Shown here: positions 51,650 through 61,004 of the stretch, in pieces
Layout: every line of letters starts with the position of its first letter
Position numbering within the stretch: the first letter of the stretch is position 1
Assembly: GCA_028278755.1 (NCBI GenBank)
Contig: JAPYOI010000062.1
Coordinates: 15,381 to 79,380, forward strand
Origin: Poriferisodalis multihospitum
GTDB taxonomy: Bacteria > Actinomycetota > Acidimicrobiia > Acidimicrobiales > Poriferisodalaceae
Reading direction: 5' to 3'
Length of the DNA stretch: 64,000 nt
The notes under the pieces: generated by a model
Seen by the model: only the letters and a program-made list of their open reading frames with translations
Told to the model about the DNA's origin: nothing
Database searches by the model: none
Program-made: the position numbers and the translations under genes

Positions 51650-52204
51650 TCAGCTGATACGGGCGCCGCGGTCGGCCGCATCGAGCGTCAAACCGATCTC
51701 GAGTCCGAACCCGGGCGCGAGCTGCAGTGATCTCATCAGCGGACCCCGCACGGCGCGCTGACCCGAGAGAGGTTCGGCCAGTTCAAGTCCCGTCTCAGAA
51801 CGCAGGACGCGTGCTGCGAACGCCTTGACGAGCCCGAACCCGCTCGGGCTCTCGGCGCCTCTGAAGATGGCGATCGTCATGTCGGCTTCGCCCAGCGCAA
51901 CTGGCTGCAGCAAATCAGCAGCCAGCGCGGCTGAACTGCCCAGATCGGCATCGATGAGGAGATATACGTCGGGGGCACCCGACGCGGCGACGCCCGCGGC
52001 GACCGCCGCTGCTTTGCCGCGGTTGCGTGCGAGCTCGATGACTCGTGCTCCTGCGGCCGCAGCCGCAGCCGCAGTTCGGTCCCGGGACCCGTCGTCGACC
52101 ACGATGACGTCGAGCACATCGGGCACCGTTCGCAGCGCCGTCACCGTGGCACCGACCGTGTCCGCCCGGTCGAAGGCGGGCACGATCGCCACGGCGTGGG
52201 TCAT
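51650..52204 (-). CDS. Family 2 glycosyltransferase
   Basis: The 184-residue GT2 protein has VAIVPAFDRADTVGATVTAL, VIVVDDGSRDRTAAAA and YLLIDADLGSSAA (DxD-like IDADL), then ELAEPLSGQRAVRGPLM. It ends at GLTLDAADRGARIS, about 30-40 residues short of homologues, which continue with a His-Arg-rich tail. Its frame runs on into the MraY-like gene after the stop. Its start overlaps the steB-like stop by four bases. It likely transfers a sugar to a lipid carrier, together with the MraY-like protein. Confidence 0.82.
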   Translation of the reverse strand: MTHAVAIVPAFDRADTVGATVTALRTVPDVLDVIVVDDGSRDRTAAAAAAAGARVIELARNRGKAAAVAAGVAASGAPDVYLLIDADLGSSAALAADLLQPVALGEADMTIAIFRGAESPSGFGLVKAFAARVLRSETGLELAEPLSGQRAVRGPLMRSLQLAPGFGLEIGLTLDAADRGARIS

Positions 52205-53262
52205 GACGGGCCCAAACCGTGGTTGACATCAGCTCCCGAGAAGTGATTGACGGCAGGCAGCCGCTCCAGCGCAACCAGCAGCGCCAGATCGCCCGAGAAC
52301 GTCCCGACATCGTCGACGCTCGCGAACGATTCCGCGAGCACGGGGTCGGACCGGACTCGCTCCAGCACTGCGCCGTAGCCAACTCCTGCTGCCCCGGGCG
52401 CAGGTATTTCGACGATGACGCCGGTGCCCGAGTGCCCGTCATCGACGGCAGCCCTCAACAGATCGAATACAAATTCCTGATTCAACCCAGCCGCTGCCGC
52501 GTCGGTGACCACCACGAGTCGCAGTTGCTCCCCTCCCAGCAGGTGCAGAGCGACGGCGCCGGTGCCGTCATGAGTCACCAGTTCCAGGTCACGGAGCAAG
52601 GTCAGCGCCGTACGTGTCGGCGGGACCGCCGAGAAGCCGCGAGAGAAACCGTCGAGCGCCCCGAAGTCGGTGACTGCGTTGACATCGTCGGCGAGTATCT
52701 GGCTGGACCCGGCTTCTACTGGCCTGAACAGCGCTTGAGGCAGCAGGAAGCGAAGCGCTCTGCGCACTGCATTGCGGCTGTCACCTGCCAGCGAGAAGGC
52801 GTCGGCGATGCTCTGGCGCACACCTGGATCGCGCAGGCGGAGGTCGTCGCTGAGCCACAGCACCCCGCCATGGCGCGCATCCGTTGCATCGAGGCGTGCG
52901 CGAATGGCCGCTACTGCGGCCCGGTCCGTGGATTCCGGGGCGACGATGAGCGTTGTCGTGCCGCTCAGTCGTCCTTGGGGAAGGTACGGCCGTACGAGAT
53001 CCTCCACCTCGAACCGCACGGACCGCGCCGCTTCAACGCTCGCGAGCGCTGCGTCGCGTGCTGCCTCGACCTCGCCGAGCTCCGCCTCGGCCTCGGCCTG
53101 TCGCTCGATCGCCGATTCGGTGTCGGCCTGCAACTGGTCCACGCGCGATTCCAGGTTGCTCACCAGCACCGAGTCCACGAACGTCGAGCCCAGCGCTAGA
53201 CCGATCGCCAAGGCCAGGAAAACTGCCGCGATCGACACAATGTGGTAGCGGAGGTTGACCAT
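52201..53262 (-). CDS. steB: SteB/MctB-like envelope protein (DUF3186)
   Basis: The 353-residue protein has an N-terminal membrane anchor (HIVSIAAVFLALAIGLALGSTFVD), then a coiled coil (VSNLESRVDQLQADTESAIERQAEAEAELGEVEAARDAALAS, about 33-75) and an extracytoplasmic domain. It matches the family of mycobacterial Rv1698 (MctB, reported as copper export or channel factor) and corynebacterial SteB, whose partner SteA binds SepF-like division factors. It stands 13 bases after steA. The coiled coil suggests oligomers. Copper ligands are not evident. Confidence 0.85.
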   Translation of the reverse strand: MVNLRYHIVSIAAVFLALAIGLALGSTFVDSVLVSNLESRVDQLQADTESAIERQAEAEAELGEVEAARDAALASVEAARSVRFEVEDLVRPYLPQGRLSGTTTLIVAPESTDRAAVAAIRARLDATDARHGGVLWLSDDLRLRDPGVRQSIADAFSLAGDSRNAVRRALRFLLPQALFRPVEAGSSQILADDVNAVTDFGALDGFSRGFSAVPPTRTALTLLRDLELVTHDGTGAVALHLLGGEQLRLVVVTDAAAAGLNQEFVFDLLRAAVDDGHSGTGVIVEIPAPGAAGVGYGAVLERVRSDPVLAESFASVDDVGTFSGDLALLVALERLPAVNHFSGADVNHGLGPS

Positions 53263-53275
53263 ACGCCCGACCGAT

Positions 53276-54460
53276 CTACAGGCCCATGTTGATCCACAGG
53301 GTGCGCAGCAAGAGCCGACCTGGCTCGGTCACTGCGGCAATGACGCCGATGGTGACGAGCGCCGAAACGATCAGCATCGCCATGTCGCGCTTGCGCACCT
53401 GGGTGCGGTAAAGACGGCTCACGCCTTTCGCATCCACAAGGGCCGGGGACACCTGCATCCGGGTCAGGAAGGTCGATGCCATACCTCGGCGGCCCTTGTC
53501 GAAGAAGTCGACCATCGACGTGTGGGACCCGACCTCGACGATCTGCTCGGCTCGCTGCTCGAACGCAAGCCGCAATGCAAGATCCTCGCTGGTTCCGGGC
53601 GCGGCGATCACGTCGTAGCTCAAGCCGGCGTCGTCGAGGCGGACCGCACCCGGCGCGCCGCCCTCGGGATAACCGTGCACGATGAGCTGCGCCCCGCACT
53701 CGAGCGCCCGCGGCGATACCGAGTCGAAGTCGCCGATGATGATGTGGGGCACGAGACCGGCCTCGAGCAGTGCATCAGCACCTCCGTCCACACCGATGAT
53801 CACGGGCCGCATATCCGACATGTAGCCCGACCGGCGAAGTGCCGCCAGATCTTCGCGATAGTCGATGCCGCGCACCACCACCAGCACGTGGCGGCGTCGC
53901 AACTGGTGCCGCAGCGGCGGGATCTCCAGCTCATCGGTCAGAACCTGCGGCTCCCGCTCCAGGTATTCGAGCGTGTTCCGGGCAAAGCTCCCGAGTTCGC
54001 TGCGCACCGCCACGCGCGCCGATTCCAGCACGCGTTCGAAGTGCTCGGCATCGCGCCGGTACCCGGTCCCGATCACCTGATCGCCGCGCATCACCTCATC
54101 GCCTGCGATGGCCAGCTCCTCGCCGTCTTGGAGCGACGCGAACACCCCTTCGCCGACGTCCTCCAGCACCGGCACTCCTGCCTGCGCGAGCGTCAGACCG
54201 CCCAGCGCCGGGTACCGGCCGGTCATCGTCGACTCTGCGTTGATGACGGCGATCGCACCCGCGGCCAGAAGCCCGTCGGCAGCGACCCGATCGAGATCTG
54301 CGTGGTGGATCACCGCAATATCGCCGCGTTCCAAGCGGCGCAGCAGGTTCTTGGTGCGACGGTCCACGCGGCACCGTCCCGCGATCTCCGCGTGGTTGTC
54401 GCCGTGGCCGCGGCGCGAGCGCTGGCGTCTCCACAGCGAACGCAAGCGAAACATGCTCAC
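53276..54460 (-). CDS. steA: SteA-like cytoplasmic protein with thiamine pyrophosphokinase-like domain
   Basis: The 394-residue protein carries segments of the SteA family: RRTKNLLRRLERGDIAVIHHADLDRVAADGLL, ALGGLTLAQAGVPVLEDVG and the thiamine pyrophosphokinase-like PVIIGVDGGADALLEAGLVPHIIIGDFDSV. The C-terminus has a single membrane helix (MAMLIVSALVTIGVIAAVTE). SteA and SteB act with septal proteins in corynebacteria. Start: GTG 54460 (GTGA overlap with the recN stop) or ATG 54454. It lies in the tlyA-nadK-recN-steA-steB order seen in mycobacteria (Rv1694-1698). Confidence 0.9.
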   Translation of the reverse strand: MSMFRLRSLWRRQRSRRGHGDNHAEIAGRCRVDRRTKNLLRRLERGDIAVIHHADLDRVAADGLLAAGAIAVINAESTMTGRYPALGGLTLAQAGVPVLEDVGEGVFASLQDGEELAIAGDEVMRGDQVIGTGYRRDAEHFERVLESARVAVRSELGSFARNTLEYLEREPQVLTDELEIPPLRHQLRRRHVLVVVRGIDYREDLAALRRSGYMSDMRPVIIGVDGGADALLEAGLVPHIIIGDFDSVSPRALECGAQLIVHGYPEGGAPGAVRLDDAGLSYDVIAAPGTSEDLALRLAFEQRAEQIVEVGSHTSMVDFFDKGRRGMASTFLTRMQVSPALVDAKGVSRLYRTQVRKRDMAMLIVSALVTIGVIAAVTEPGRLLLRTLWINMGL

Positions 54461-56058
54461 TCTCGGGCGCCGCCCCGCGTTGCGGCGGCCACCTCCAGCA
54501 ATTCAGTCGCGTGCTGGCGGCCACTCGCCCATGCAGGCTGACCCGCGAGCATCCGCGCCAGCTCGCTGACGCGATCGGGTCCCGTCACGGCGACAAGATT
54601 TGAAGCCACTGCGTTGCCGTCGTCGGTCTTTCGAACGGCCACTTGGTGGTGCGCGAACGCCGCGACCTGTGGGAGATGCGTGACCACCAGCACCTGGTGC
54701 TGGCCGGCCAGCGAACCCAGTGCCCGACCCACCGCCAACGCAGTCTCGCCGCCGATGCCGGCATCGACCTCATCGAACACGAGGGTCGGTGGGCCAGCGG
54801 TCAGCACGAGCCGCAGCGCCAGCATGACGCGCGCCAGCTCACCACCCGATGCCACCTTCGACAGCGGGCCGGGCGGAGCGCCGCGGTTCGCGCTGAAAAG
54901 CAGTTCGACGCTGTCGCTCGGCGCATCGCCGGTGACGCTGACCTCCAGCGTGCCGCCCGCCAACGCCAACGATGTCAGGTGCTCGCTCACCGCAGCGGCG
55001 AGGCCAGGCGCAGCCGCTCGACGAGCAGCAGCCACAACATGAGCCTCGGCTTCGACATGGCGCTGCGCCGCCTCGATGCCGGCCTCCAGTTCGGCTGCCA
55101 GCTCGGTGTGACGTTCAAGCTGCGACAGACGCTCTGCTGCCTGGGCACCGAACGCGCGCACGTCGGCGAGCGTGTCGCCGTACTTGCGAGTCAGCTCGCG
55201 CAGGAGCTGGTGCCGTGCACGGACGTCGGCCAACGCCTGCGGGTCGTCCTCGATCGTCTCGAGCACACCTCTCAGCTGCTCAACGGTGTCATCCAACTCC
55301 GCGGCCACAGCGCCCAAGCGGCCGCTCACGAGGGCAAACGCCTTCCGGGAGGCCAGCAAGGCCACCGCAGCGCCCAGCCTGTCGATCGCGCCCTCGTCTC
55401 CGGAAAGTGCCTGGCGGGCCGCATGACCATCGGCGAGGTGGGTCGCAGCATCGGCCAGCAGGTCCTCACGCTCGACGATCCAGCTCAACTCGTCAGGGTC
55501 GTCCAGCTGCGCCGATGCAATCTCGTCCGCCTGATAACGCAAGAGATCGATCTCCTGCGCCCGTGCTCGCGCGTCACCGCCGAGCGCGGCCAGATTCTCC
55601 GTGAGCGCTCTCAGTTCGGCACGCGCTGCCGCCAGCGGGCGCACATCTATGCCGCCCCATCGATCGAGCGCCTCACGCTGGGTGCGAGAGCGCAACAGTG
55701 ATTGATGCTGGTGCTGCCCGTGCAGATCGACGAGCCCGGACCCGAGCTCTGCGAGCTCTGCAGCCGAGGCCATGCCGCCGTCCACGTAGGCGCGGCTGCG
55801 ACCGGCTGCTGGGATCACGCGGCGCAGCACACACTCGCTGCCGTCGGCCTGCACGAACCTGCCCTCGACAACTGCTTCGACCGCGCCGGCGCGCACCATC
55901 GCCGGATCGGCACGCCCGCCCATGAGCAGCTGCACCGCCTGCACCACCAGCGTCTTGCCGGCGCCCGTCTCGCCGGTCAACGCCGTCATGCCTGCGCCGA
56001 GCACCAAGTTGGCATGGGAGATGACGCCGAGATCGTGCACCGCCAGCTCGACGAGCAT
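54457..56058 (-). CDS. recN: DNA repair ATPase RecN
   Basis: The 533-residue SMC-like protein acts in double-strand break repair. LTGETGAGKTLVVQAVQLLMG is the Walker A motif, a long coiled coil fills the middle, and SGGELARVMLALRLVL with VFDEVDAGIGGETAL are the ABC signature and Walker B. VDLHGQHQHQSLL is RecN-typical. The ATG at 56058 is chosen: it overlaps the nadK stop by one base (TGATG); a TTG one codon upstream is less likely. Confidence 0.95.
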   Translation of the reverse strand: MLVELAVHDLGVISHANLVLGAGMTALTGETGAGKTLVVQAVQLLMGGRADPAMVRAGAVEAVVEGRFVQADGSECVLRRVIPAAGRSRAYVDGGMASAAELAELGSGLVDLHGQHQHQSLLRSRTQREALDRWGGIDVRPLAAARAELRALTENLAALGGDARARAQEIDLLRYQADEIASAQLDDPDELSWIVEREDLLADAATHLADGHAARQALSGDEGAIDRLGAAVALLASRKAFALVSGRLGAVAAELDDTVEQLRGVLETIEDDPQALADVRARHQLLRELTRKYGDTLADVRAFGAQAAERLSQLERHTELAAELEAGIEAAQRHVEAEAHVVAAARRAAAPGLAAAVSEHLTSLALAGGTLEVSVTGDAPSDSVELLFSANRGAPPGPLSKVASGGELARVMLALRLVLTAGPPTLVFDEVDAGIGGETALAVGRALGSLAGQHQVLVVTHLPQVAAFAHHQVAVRKTDDGNAVASNLVAVTGPDRVSELARMLAGQPAWASGRQHATELLEVAAATRGGARE

Positions 56059-56927
56059 CAACGGTCCTTGAGGCCGAACTTGTGCTTCAGCACGCGATGA
56101 AAGCTGTCGCCGCCGGCGGTGATGAACCGTGCGTCGTACGGCGCGCGCGTCACGACGAGTTCATCGCCGGTCGCCAGCAAACCGGCCGAGCGCCCGTCCA
56201 CAGCGGCGAGCGCAGGCCGTTCACTGATCACCCGGATGCCGATCTCGGTGTCCGGCGGCAGCAGCAGCGAGCGATCGAAGAGCATGTGCGGCGCGACAGG
56301 AGTGACCTGCAACGACGAGTGCGTCGGCGCCACCACCGCACCACCAGCCGAGAGGCTGTACGCCGTCGAACCCGTCGGCGTGGACACGATGAGGCCGTCT
56401 GCCGCGTAGGTCGCGAACACGTCACCGTCGAGCCACACTTCCAGCCTGACCGTGTGCCCCGGATCGCGCTTCTCGAGCACGACTTCATTCAGCCCAGTCC
56501 ACGTCTCTGAGTCTTGGGCGCCCACGTCGTGAGCGCCTGTGTCCCGGACGCGGGCGCTGACCATCATCCGCTCCGAGACATCCAAGGACCCTCCGAGCGC
56601 GGCAGCGACCATGTCGGTGAGCTGTACCGGCTCGAATTCGGTCAGGTAGCCGAGGTGGCCGACATTGACGCCGAGTACGGGCACGCCCGCCGCTGCAACC
56701 AGATCGAATGAGCGCAGCATGGTGCCGTCGCCGCCGATGCTCACAGCGAGATCCGGGACTGTTCGGATCGGTTCGTCGACGCCGAGTTCAGGACGACCGA
56801 TTGCCGTGGCCTCGACACTGCCCATTTCCACGGCATGACCCTCGCCCTCAAGCCACGCCACCAGCCGTTTCGAAGCTGCCAGGGCCTCCGCGCGCTCCGC
56901 ATGGGCGATGATCAGCACGTCGCTCAT
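56058..56927 (-). CDS. nadK: NAD kinase
   Basis: The 289-residue enzyme phosphorylates NAD to NADP. SIGGDGTMLRSFDLV is the GGDG motif, GVNVGHLGYLTEF follows, and GLIVSTPTGSTAYSLSAGGAVV is the second conserved segment. The ATG at 56927 overlaps the tlyA stop (ATGA); the longer frame upstream lies within tlyA. Its stop overlaps recN. Confidence 0.96.
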   Translation of the reverse strand: MSDVLIIAHAERAEALAASKRLVAWLEGEGHAVEMGSVEATAIGRPELGVDEPIRTVPDLAVSIGGDGTMLRSFDLVAAAGVPVLGVNVGHLGYLTEFEPVQLTDMVAAALGGSLDVSERMMVSARVRDTGAHDVGAQDSETWTGLNEVVLEKRDPGHTVRLEVWLDGDVFATYAADGLIVSTPTGSTAYSLSAGGAVVAPTHSSLQVTPVAPHMLFDRSLLLPPDTEIGIRVISERPALAAVDGRSAGLLATGDELVVTRAPYDARFITAGGDSFHRVLKHKFGLKDR

Positions 56928-57823
56928 ACCGATTCCCTCTCGGAAGCAGCGCGGGGTGCCGTCTCGATAGCAGTCGCGATGGCGCTGTCGATATCGAACG
57001 ACCGCGGCGGCACGGTTTCGCGCCATGCTTCCCGCTCATGCTCGCTGAGCTCGCGGGCCGCTCGGGCCCGGGGCTCAGCCTGTAGGCGACGGCAGTGCAA
57101 GAAGAATTCGACATTGCCTGCGGCCCCTCGCAACTGCGATGCGGCGACACCGATGGGTGCGAGACCATGGCGGGAGGCACTCGATGCCACGTCGCTGAGC
57201 ACTCGTCGCCACACTTCCGGGTCGCGCACCACTCCCTTGCCTCGCGAGGCCTCGTGCCGGCCGGCTTCGAACTGCGGCTTGGCGAGCAGCACTGCTTCGC
57301 CACCTCCTGCCGTGCACGCCGCCAGGTTCCCCATCACCGCGCGCAGCGAGATGAATGACAAGTCAGCGGTGGTGATGTCCGCAGGGCCGCCGATGTCGGC
57401 AGGTCCGATATGGCGCACGTTGCACCGTTCCCACACGGTGACCCGGGAATCGGCCCGCAGGCGGGCATCCAGCTGTCCCCAGCCGACATCGATCGCAACG
57501 ACTTCCGCCGCACCCCGCTGCAGCAGGCAATCCACGAAGCCGCCCGTCGAAGCGCCGGCGTCGACGGCGCGCCGCCCTGCAACGGCGACCCCGAATTCGT
57601 CCAGCGCAGCGTCCAGCTTCTCTCCGCCGCGGGAGACGAACCGTGCCGGCTCACCGCTGAGCCGGACTGGCTCGGCGGCCGACACCATGCGAGACGGCTT
57701 CTGCGCGACCGAGCCGCCCACGAGAACCCGGCCGTCCGAAATGAGTGCTTGCGCCGCCGCGCGAGACGAGGCCATGCGACGGCGCACCAGCTCGTTGTCC
57801 AAGCGTCGTCGGCCGGCGTTCAT
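56924..57823 (-). CDS. tlyA: rRNA 2'-O-methyltransferase TlyA
   Basis: The 299-residue protein has an S4 domain (RRRLDNELVRRRMASSRAAAQALISDGRVLVGG) and an FtsJ-like SAM methyltransferase domain (DAGASTGGFVDCLLQRGA, KPQFEAGRHEASRGKGVV). In mycobacteria TlyA 2'-O-methylates 16S and 23S rRNA and confers capreomycin sensitivity. The C-terminal part includes the residues encoded by the second copy of the dispersed repeat. ATG 57823 follows TACTTT by 7 bases and matches the family start. First gene of the operon. Confidence 0.95.
   Translation of the reverse strand: MNAGRRRLDNELVRRRMASSRAAAQALISDGRVLVGGSVAQKPSRMVSAAEPVRLSGEPARFVSRGGEKLDAALDEFGVAVAGRRAVDAGASTGGFVDCLLQRGAAEVVAIDVGWGQLDARLRADSRVTVWERCNVRHIGPADIGGPADITTADLSFISLRAVMGNLAACTAGGGEAVLLAKPQFEAGRHEASRGKGVVRDPEVWRRVLSDVASSASRHGLAPIGVAASQLRGAAGNVEFFLHCRRLQAEPRARAARELSEHEREAWRETVPPRSFDIDSAIATAIETAPRAASERESV
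57053..57081. repeat. Dispersed 29-base repeat, copy 2
   Basis: Same 29 bases as 40970-40998. Here they code for AEPRARAARE in TlyA. Confidence 0.6.
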
Positions 57824-57830
57824 GCAGCCG

Positions 57831-57836
57831 AAAGTA
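57831..57836 (-). promoter_or_regulatory. -10 box of the tlyA operon
   Basis: TACTTT on the minus strand, spacer 7 to the ATG at 57823. Confidence 0.43.
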
Positions 57837-57887
57837 CCAGCGCGCCCGCGGCGCACCGCAGTGGTTTACGCGACGAAAGGGGTGTCT

Positions 57888-58907
57888 TCAGACGTACCAG
57901 GTGCCGCGTGAGCGCAGCAGCTGCGCAATGTCAGCGGCACCTTGCTTCTGCTGCGCCGCCGCCAGCTGCCGAGTGGAGGCCATGGCGTACTCGCTGCGCC
58001 GCACGGCGCGGAACACGCCGACCGGCGTGGGCTCGAAGGGCCCGCGAGCGAGACGAGCCAGCATGAATGCGGTCGAGGGATCGTGCTTCGTCTCGTCATG
58101 GGTGAGCAATTCGTCGGTGCTCACATCGGCGGTGTGGACAACCCGGGCGCAGCCTGACTCGTCGACGACCCCGAACTCGCCGTCGGCCCCGAAGCGAATG
58201 GGCTCGCCGTGCGTCAACGGGATGAGGTTGGCATCGCGGTTCTGCTTCTTGGTGACCCCTTCGAAAGCGCCGTCATTGAAGACGTTGCAGTTCTGGAACA
58301 CCTCCACGAACGCGGCGCCGTCGTGCTCGTGCGCCCGCCGGAACGTGTCCATCATGTGCTGGCGGTCCATGTCGTGCGTGCGCGCCACGAACGACGCCTC
58401 GGCACCGAGCGCCACGGCCAGCGGGTTGAACGGCGCATCGAGCGAGCCCATCGGCGAACTCTTCGTGACCTTGCCGATTTCGCTCGTGGGGCTGAACTGG
58501 CCCTTGGTCAGGCCGTAGATCTGGTTGTTGAACAGCAGCACCTTGATCTTGACGTTGCGGCGCAATGCGTGGATCAGGTGATTGCCGCCGATCGACAGCA
58601 TGTCGCCGTCGCCGCCGATCACCCAGACGTCGAGATCGGGCCGGGCCATCGCCAAACCGGTGGCGATGGCGGGTGCTCGGCCATGGATGCCGTGCACTCC
58701 GTAGGAGTTCATGTAGTAGGGGAACCGGGCAGCGCAGCCGATGCCCGACACGAACACCGTGTTGTGCGGTTCGGTGCCGAGGCTCGGCATCAGCATCCGC
58801 ATCGCCGTGAGGATGGAGTAGTCGCCGCAGCCCGGGCACCACCGGACCTCCTGGTCGGAGGCCCAGTCACCGGGCTGTGTGGTCGGCGTGATCGAGGTGT
58901 CGGTCAT
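57888..58907 (-). CDS. korB: 2-Oxoglutarate:ferredoxin oxidoreductase, beta subunit
   Basis: The 339-residue ThDP-binding subunit has WCPGCGDYSILTAM, FVSGIGCAARFPYYMNSYGVHGIHGR and GDGDMLSIGGNHLIHALRRN, with the Mg/ThDP motif GDGD to NNQIYGLTKGQ. It pairs with KorA to convert 2-oxoglutarate (or another 2-oxoacid), CoA and ferredoxin to succinyl-CoA. It follows korA after 88 bases. An AGAGG-like site lies about 11 bases upstream of the ATG. Confidence 0.94.
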   Translation of the reverse strand: MTDTSITPTTQPGDWASDQEVRWCPGCGDYSILTAMRMLMPSLGTEPHNTVFVSGIGCAARFPYYMNSYGVHGIHGRAPAIATGLAMARPDLDVWVIGGDGDMLSIGGNHLIHALRRNVKIKVLLFNNQIYGLTKGQFSPTSEIGKVTKSSPMGSLDAPFNPLAVALGAEASFVARTHDMDRQHMMDTFRRAHEHDGAAFVEVFQNCNVFNDGAFEGVTKKQNRDANLIPLTHGEPIRFGADGEFGVVDESGCARVVHTADVSTDELLTHDETKHDPSTAFMLARLARGPFEPTPVGVFRAVRRSEYAMASTRQLAAAQQKQGAADIAQLLRSRGTWYV

Positions 58908-58995
58908 CGTGCTGTATGCCTCTGTCTGTACTTGCTGAACCTGTAACTGCTGAACTCAGGGGTCCTGGATTCGCTGATCATCGTCTCGTCGGCGC

Positions 58996-60876
58996 CTAGC
59001 TGCCCGCCAGCTCCTCAAGGCGCTTGCGGACTCCTGCGGTCACCTCGCCGGTTGTGAACGGCACGCCGTCGATCTTGCCGATGTGCTCGACGTCGATCAG
59101 GTACTTCGCCCGCACCAGATCGCACAGCTGGCCCTTGTTCATCTCGGGACACACCACGGCCCGGTAGCGACGCAGTACGTCGCCGAGATTTGCGGGCAGC
59201 GGATTGAGGTGCCGCAGGTGCACATGCGCCACCTCGAAACCGGCCTCGCGCAGCCGTCCCGCTGCCGCGTCGATGGCGCCCCACGTGGAGCCCCAGCCCA
59301 GCACCGCAAGATCGGCTCCTGCGTCGCCGGCGACTTCGACATCGGGAACGTCGACGCCGTCGACCTTCGCCTGCCGCAGATCGATCATCAGCTGGTGGTT
59401 CTCGGGCTCGTAGGAGATGTTGCCGGTGCCGTCCTCTTTCTCGATGCCACCCACGCGGTGCATCAGGCCCGGTGTGCCGGGAATGGCCCACGGGCGAGCC
59501 AGCGTGTCGGGATCCCGCAGGTACGGCAGGAAGATGCCATCGCCATCTTCGTTGGTGCCGTTGAAATCCGTCGCGAAGTCGACGCCGATGTCGGGCAGCT
59601 CATCGACATCGGGCAGCAGCCACGGCTCGGAGCTGTTCGCCAGGTAGCCGTCGGACAGCACGATGACGGGAGTGCGGTACTTCAGCGCGATGCGAGACGC
59701 CTCGATCGCGATGTCGAAGCAGTCGGCCGGACTGCGCGGCGCCACAACCGGCAGCGGCGACTCGGAATGCCGCCCGTACATGGCCATCATCAGATCTGCC
59801 TGTTCGGGCTTGGTCGGCAAGCCCGTCGACGGGCCGCCGCGCTGGATGTCGAGCACCACCATCGGCAGTTCGAGGCTCACGGCAAGGCTGAGCGTCTCGC
59901 CCTTCAGCGCCAAGCCGGGCCCTGATGTGGAGGTAAAGGCCAGCGCGCCGCCGAAAGCCGCCCCCACTGCTGATGCCGCAGCGGCGATCTCGTCTTCGGC
60001 TTGGAAGGTCCGCACGCCGAAGTTCTTCTTGAGCGACATCTCGTGCAGGATGTCCGAGGCCGGCGTGATGGGGTATGAGCCGAGGAACACCGGCAAGCGC
60101 GCGAGCTGGCCCGCCACGACGCAGCCCCACGCCAGCGCCGTATTCCCATTCACGTTGGTGTACTCACCAGGTGCCAGCGGAGCTGGCTTCACCTCGTAGT
60201 GGGCCTCGAAGATCTCGGCCGTCTCGCCGAAGTTGTAGCCGGCCTTGAACGCTGCGGTGTTGGCGTTGATGACCTGTTCGCGACCCCGGAACTTGGTGTT
60301 GATGAACTCGAGCGTCGGCTCGACCGGCCGCGTGTACATCCACGAGATCAGGCCGAGTGCGAAGAAGTTCTTGGAGCGTTCTGCATCTCGCGGCTTGACG
60401 CCGTGCTCAGCCACAGCGTCTCGAGTGATCTGGCTCATCGGCACCGGGTACGAGCGGTAGTCGTCCAAGGTGCCGTCGTCGAGCGGATTGCTGGAGTAGC
60501 CGGCCTTCTCCAGATTGCGGTCGTTGAAGGCATCGGTGTTCAAGATGAGCGCGCCGCCTTGCGCAAGGTTGTGCAGCTGGGCCTTCAGCGCCGCCGGGTT
60601 CATTGCCACCAGCACGGTCGGTGCATCGCCCGGGGTGGTGATGTCGAAGTCGGAGATGCGCACCTGGAATGCCGAGACACCGGCGAGCGTGCCCTGCGGG
60701 GCGCGGATCTCGGCGGGGAACTCCGGCAGCGTGGACAGGTCGTTGCCGAGCGCTGCGGAGATGCTCGTGAATTGGTCACCGGTGAGCTGCATGCCGTCGC
60801 CGGAGTCGCCGGCGAAGCGAATGATGACCTCGTCGATCTCCTGCAGCGGCAGTTCGCGCGATGCGGTATCGGTCAC
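58996..60876 (-). CDS. korA: 2-Oxoglutarate:ferredoxin oxidoreductase, fused gamma-alpha subunit
   Basis: The 626-residue protein joins the gamma domain (IIRFAGDSGDGMQLTGDQFTSI, about 15-200) and the alpha domain with YPITPASDILHEMS, FQAEDEIAAAASAVGAAFGGA and STSGPGLALKGETLSLA. There is no ferredoxin-type cluster in it. The GTG at 60876 has AGGAG at a good distance; the open frame upstream is not family-like. With korB and the fused indolepyruvate enzyme the cell has two ferredoxin-linked oxoacid oxidases. KOR can serve in place of a 2-oxoglutarate dehydrogenase complex. Confidence 0.95.
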   Translation of the reverse strand: MTDTASRELPLQEIDEVIIRFAGDSGDGMQLTGDQFTSISAALGNDLSTLPEFPAEIRAPQGTLAGVSAFQVRISDFDITTPGDAPTVLVAMNPAALKAQLHNLAQGGALILNTDAFNDRNLEKAGYSSNPLDDGTLDDYRSYPVPMSQITRDAVAEHGVKPRDAERSKNFFALGLISWMYTRPVEPTLEFINTKFRGREQVINANTAAFKAGYNFGETAEIFEAHYEVKPAPLAPGEYTNVNGNTALAWGCVVAGQLARLPVFLGSYPITPASDILHEMSLKKNFGVRTFQAEDEIAAAASAVGAAFGGALAFTSTSGPGLALKGETLSLAVSLELPMVVLDIQRGGPSTGLPTKPEQADLMMAMYGRHSESPLPVVAPRSPADCFDIAIEASRIALKYRTPVIVLSDGYLANSSEPWLLPDVDELPDIGVDFATDFNGTNEDGDGIFLPYLRDPDTLARPWAIPGTPGLMHRVGGIEKEDGTGNISYEPENHQLMIDLRQAKVDGVDVPDVEVAGDAGADLAVLGWGSTWGAIDAAAGRLREAGFEVAHVHLRHLNPLPANLGDVLRRYRAVVCPEMNKGQLCDLVRAKYLIDVEHIGKIDGVPFTTGEVTAGVRKRLEELAGS

Positions 60877-61004
60877 TGTGTCTCCTAGGGGAAGGGCTCC
60901 TGGCGGGAATGGGCCCGCTGTAGTAGGGCCTTGGGGGGGAATGCGGCCGCTCCAGGCGACCACGCTAGCCGCGGCTGGGTGGATGCAGCCGGGTCGGATC
61001 ACGC

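Noticed and set aside
51650..51652. TGA at the end of GT2 as a second selenocysteine codon
   Set aside because: No cysteine is expected there in GT2 proteins and no suitable hairpin with a G-start loop was found downstream.
51520..51656. Plus-one frame after the GT2 stop as a GT2 C-terminus
   Set aside because: The frame ends with an attractive ATGA overlap, but its third codon positions are not GC-rich and the peptide only vaguely resembles the family tail.
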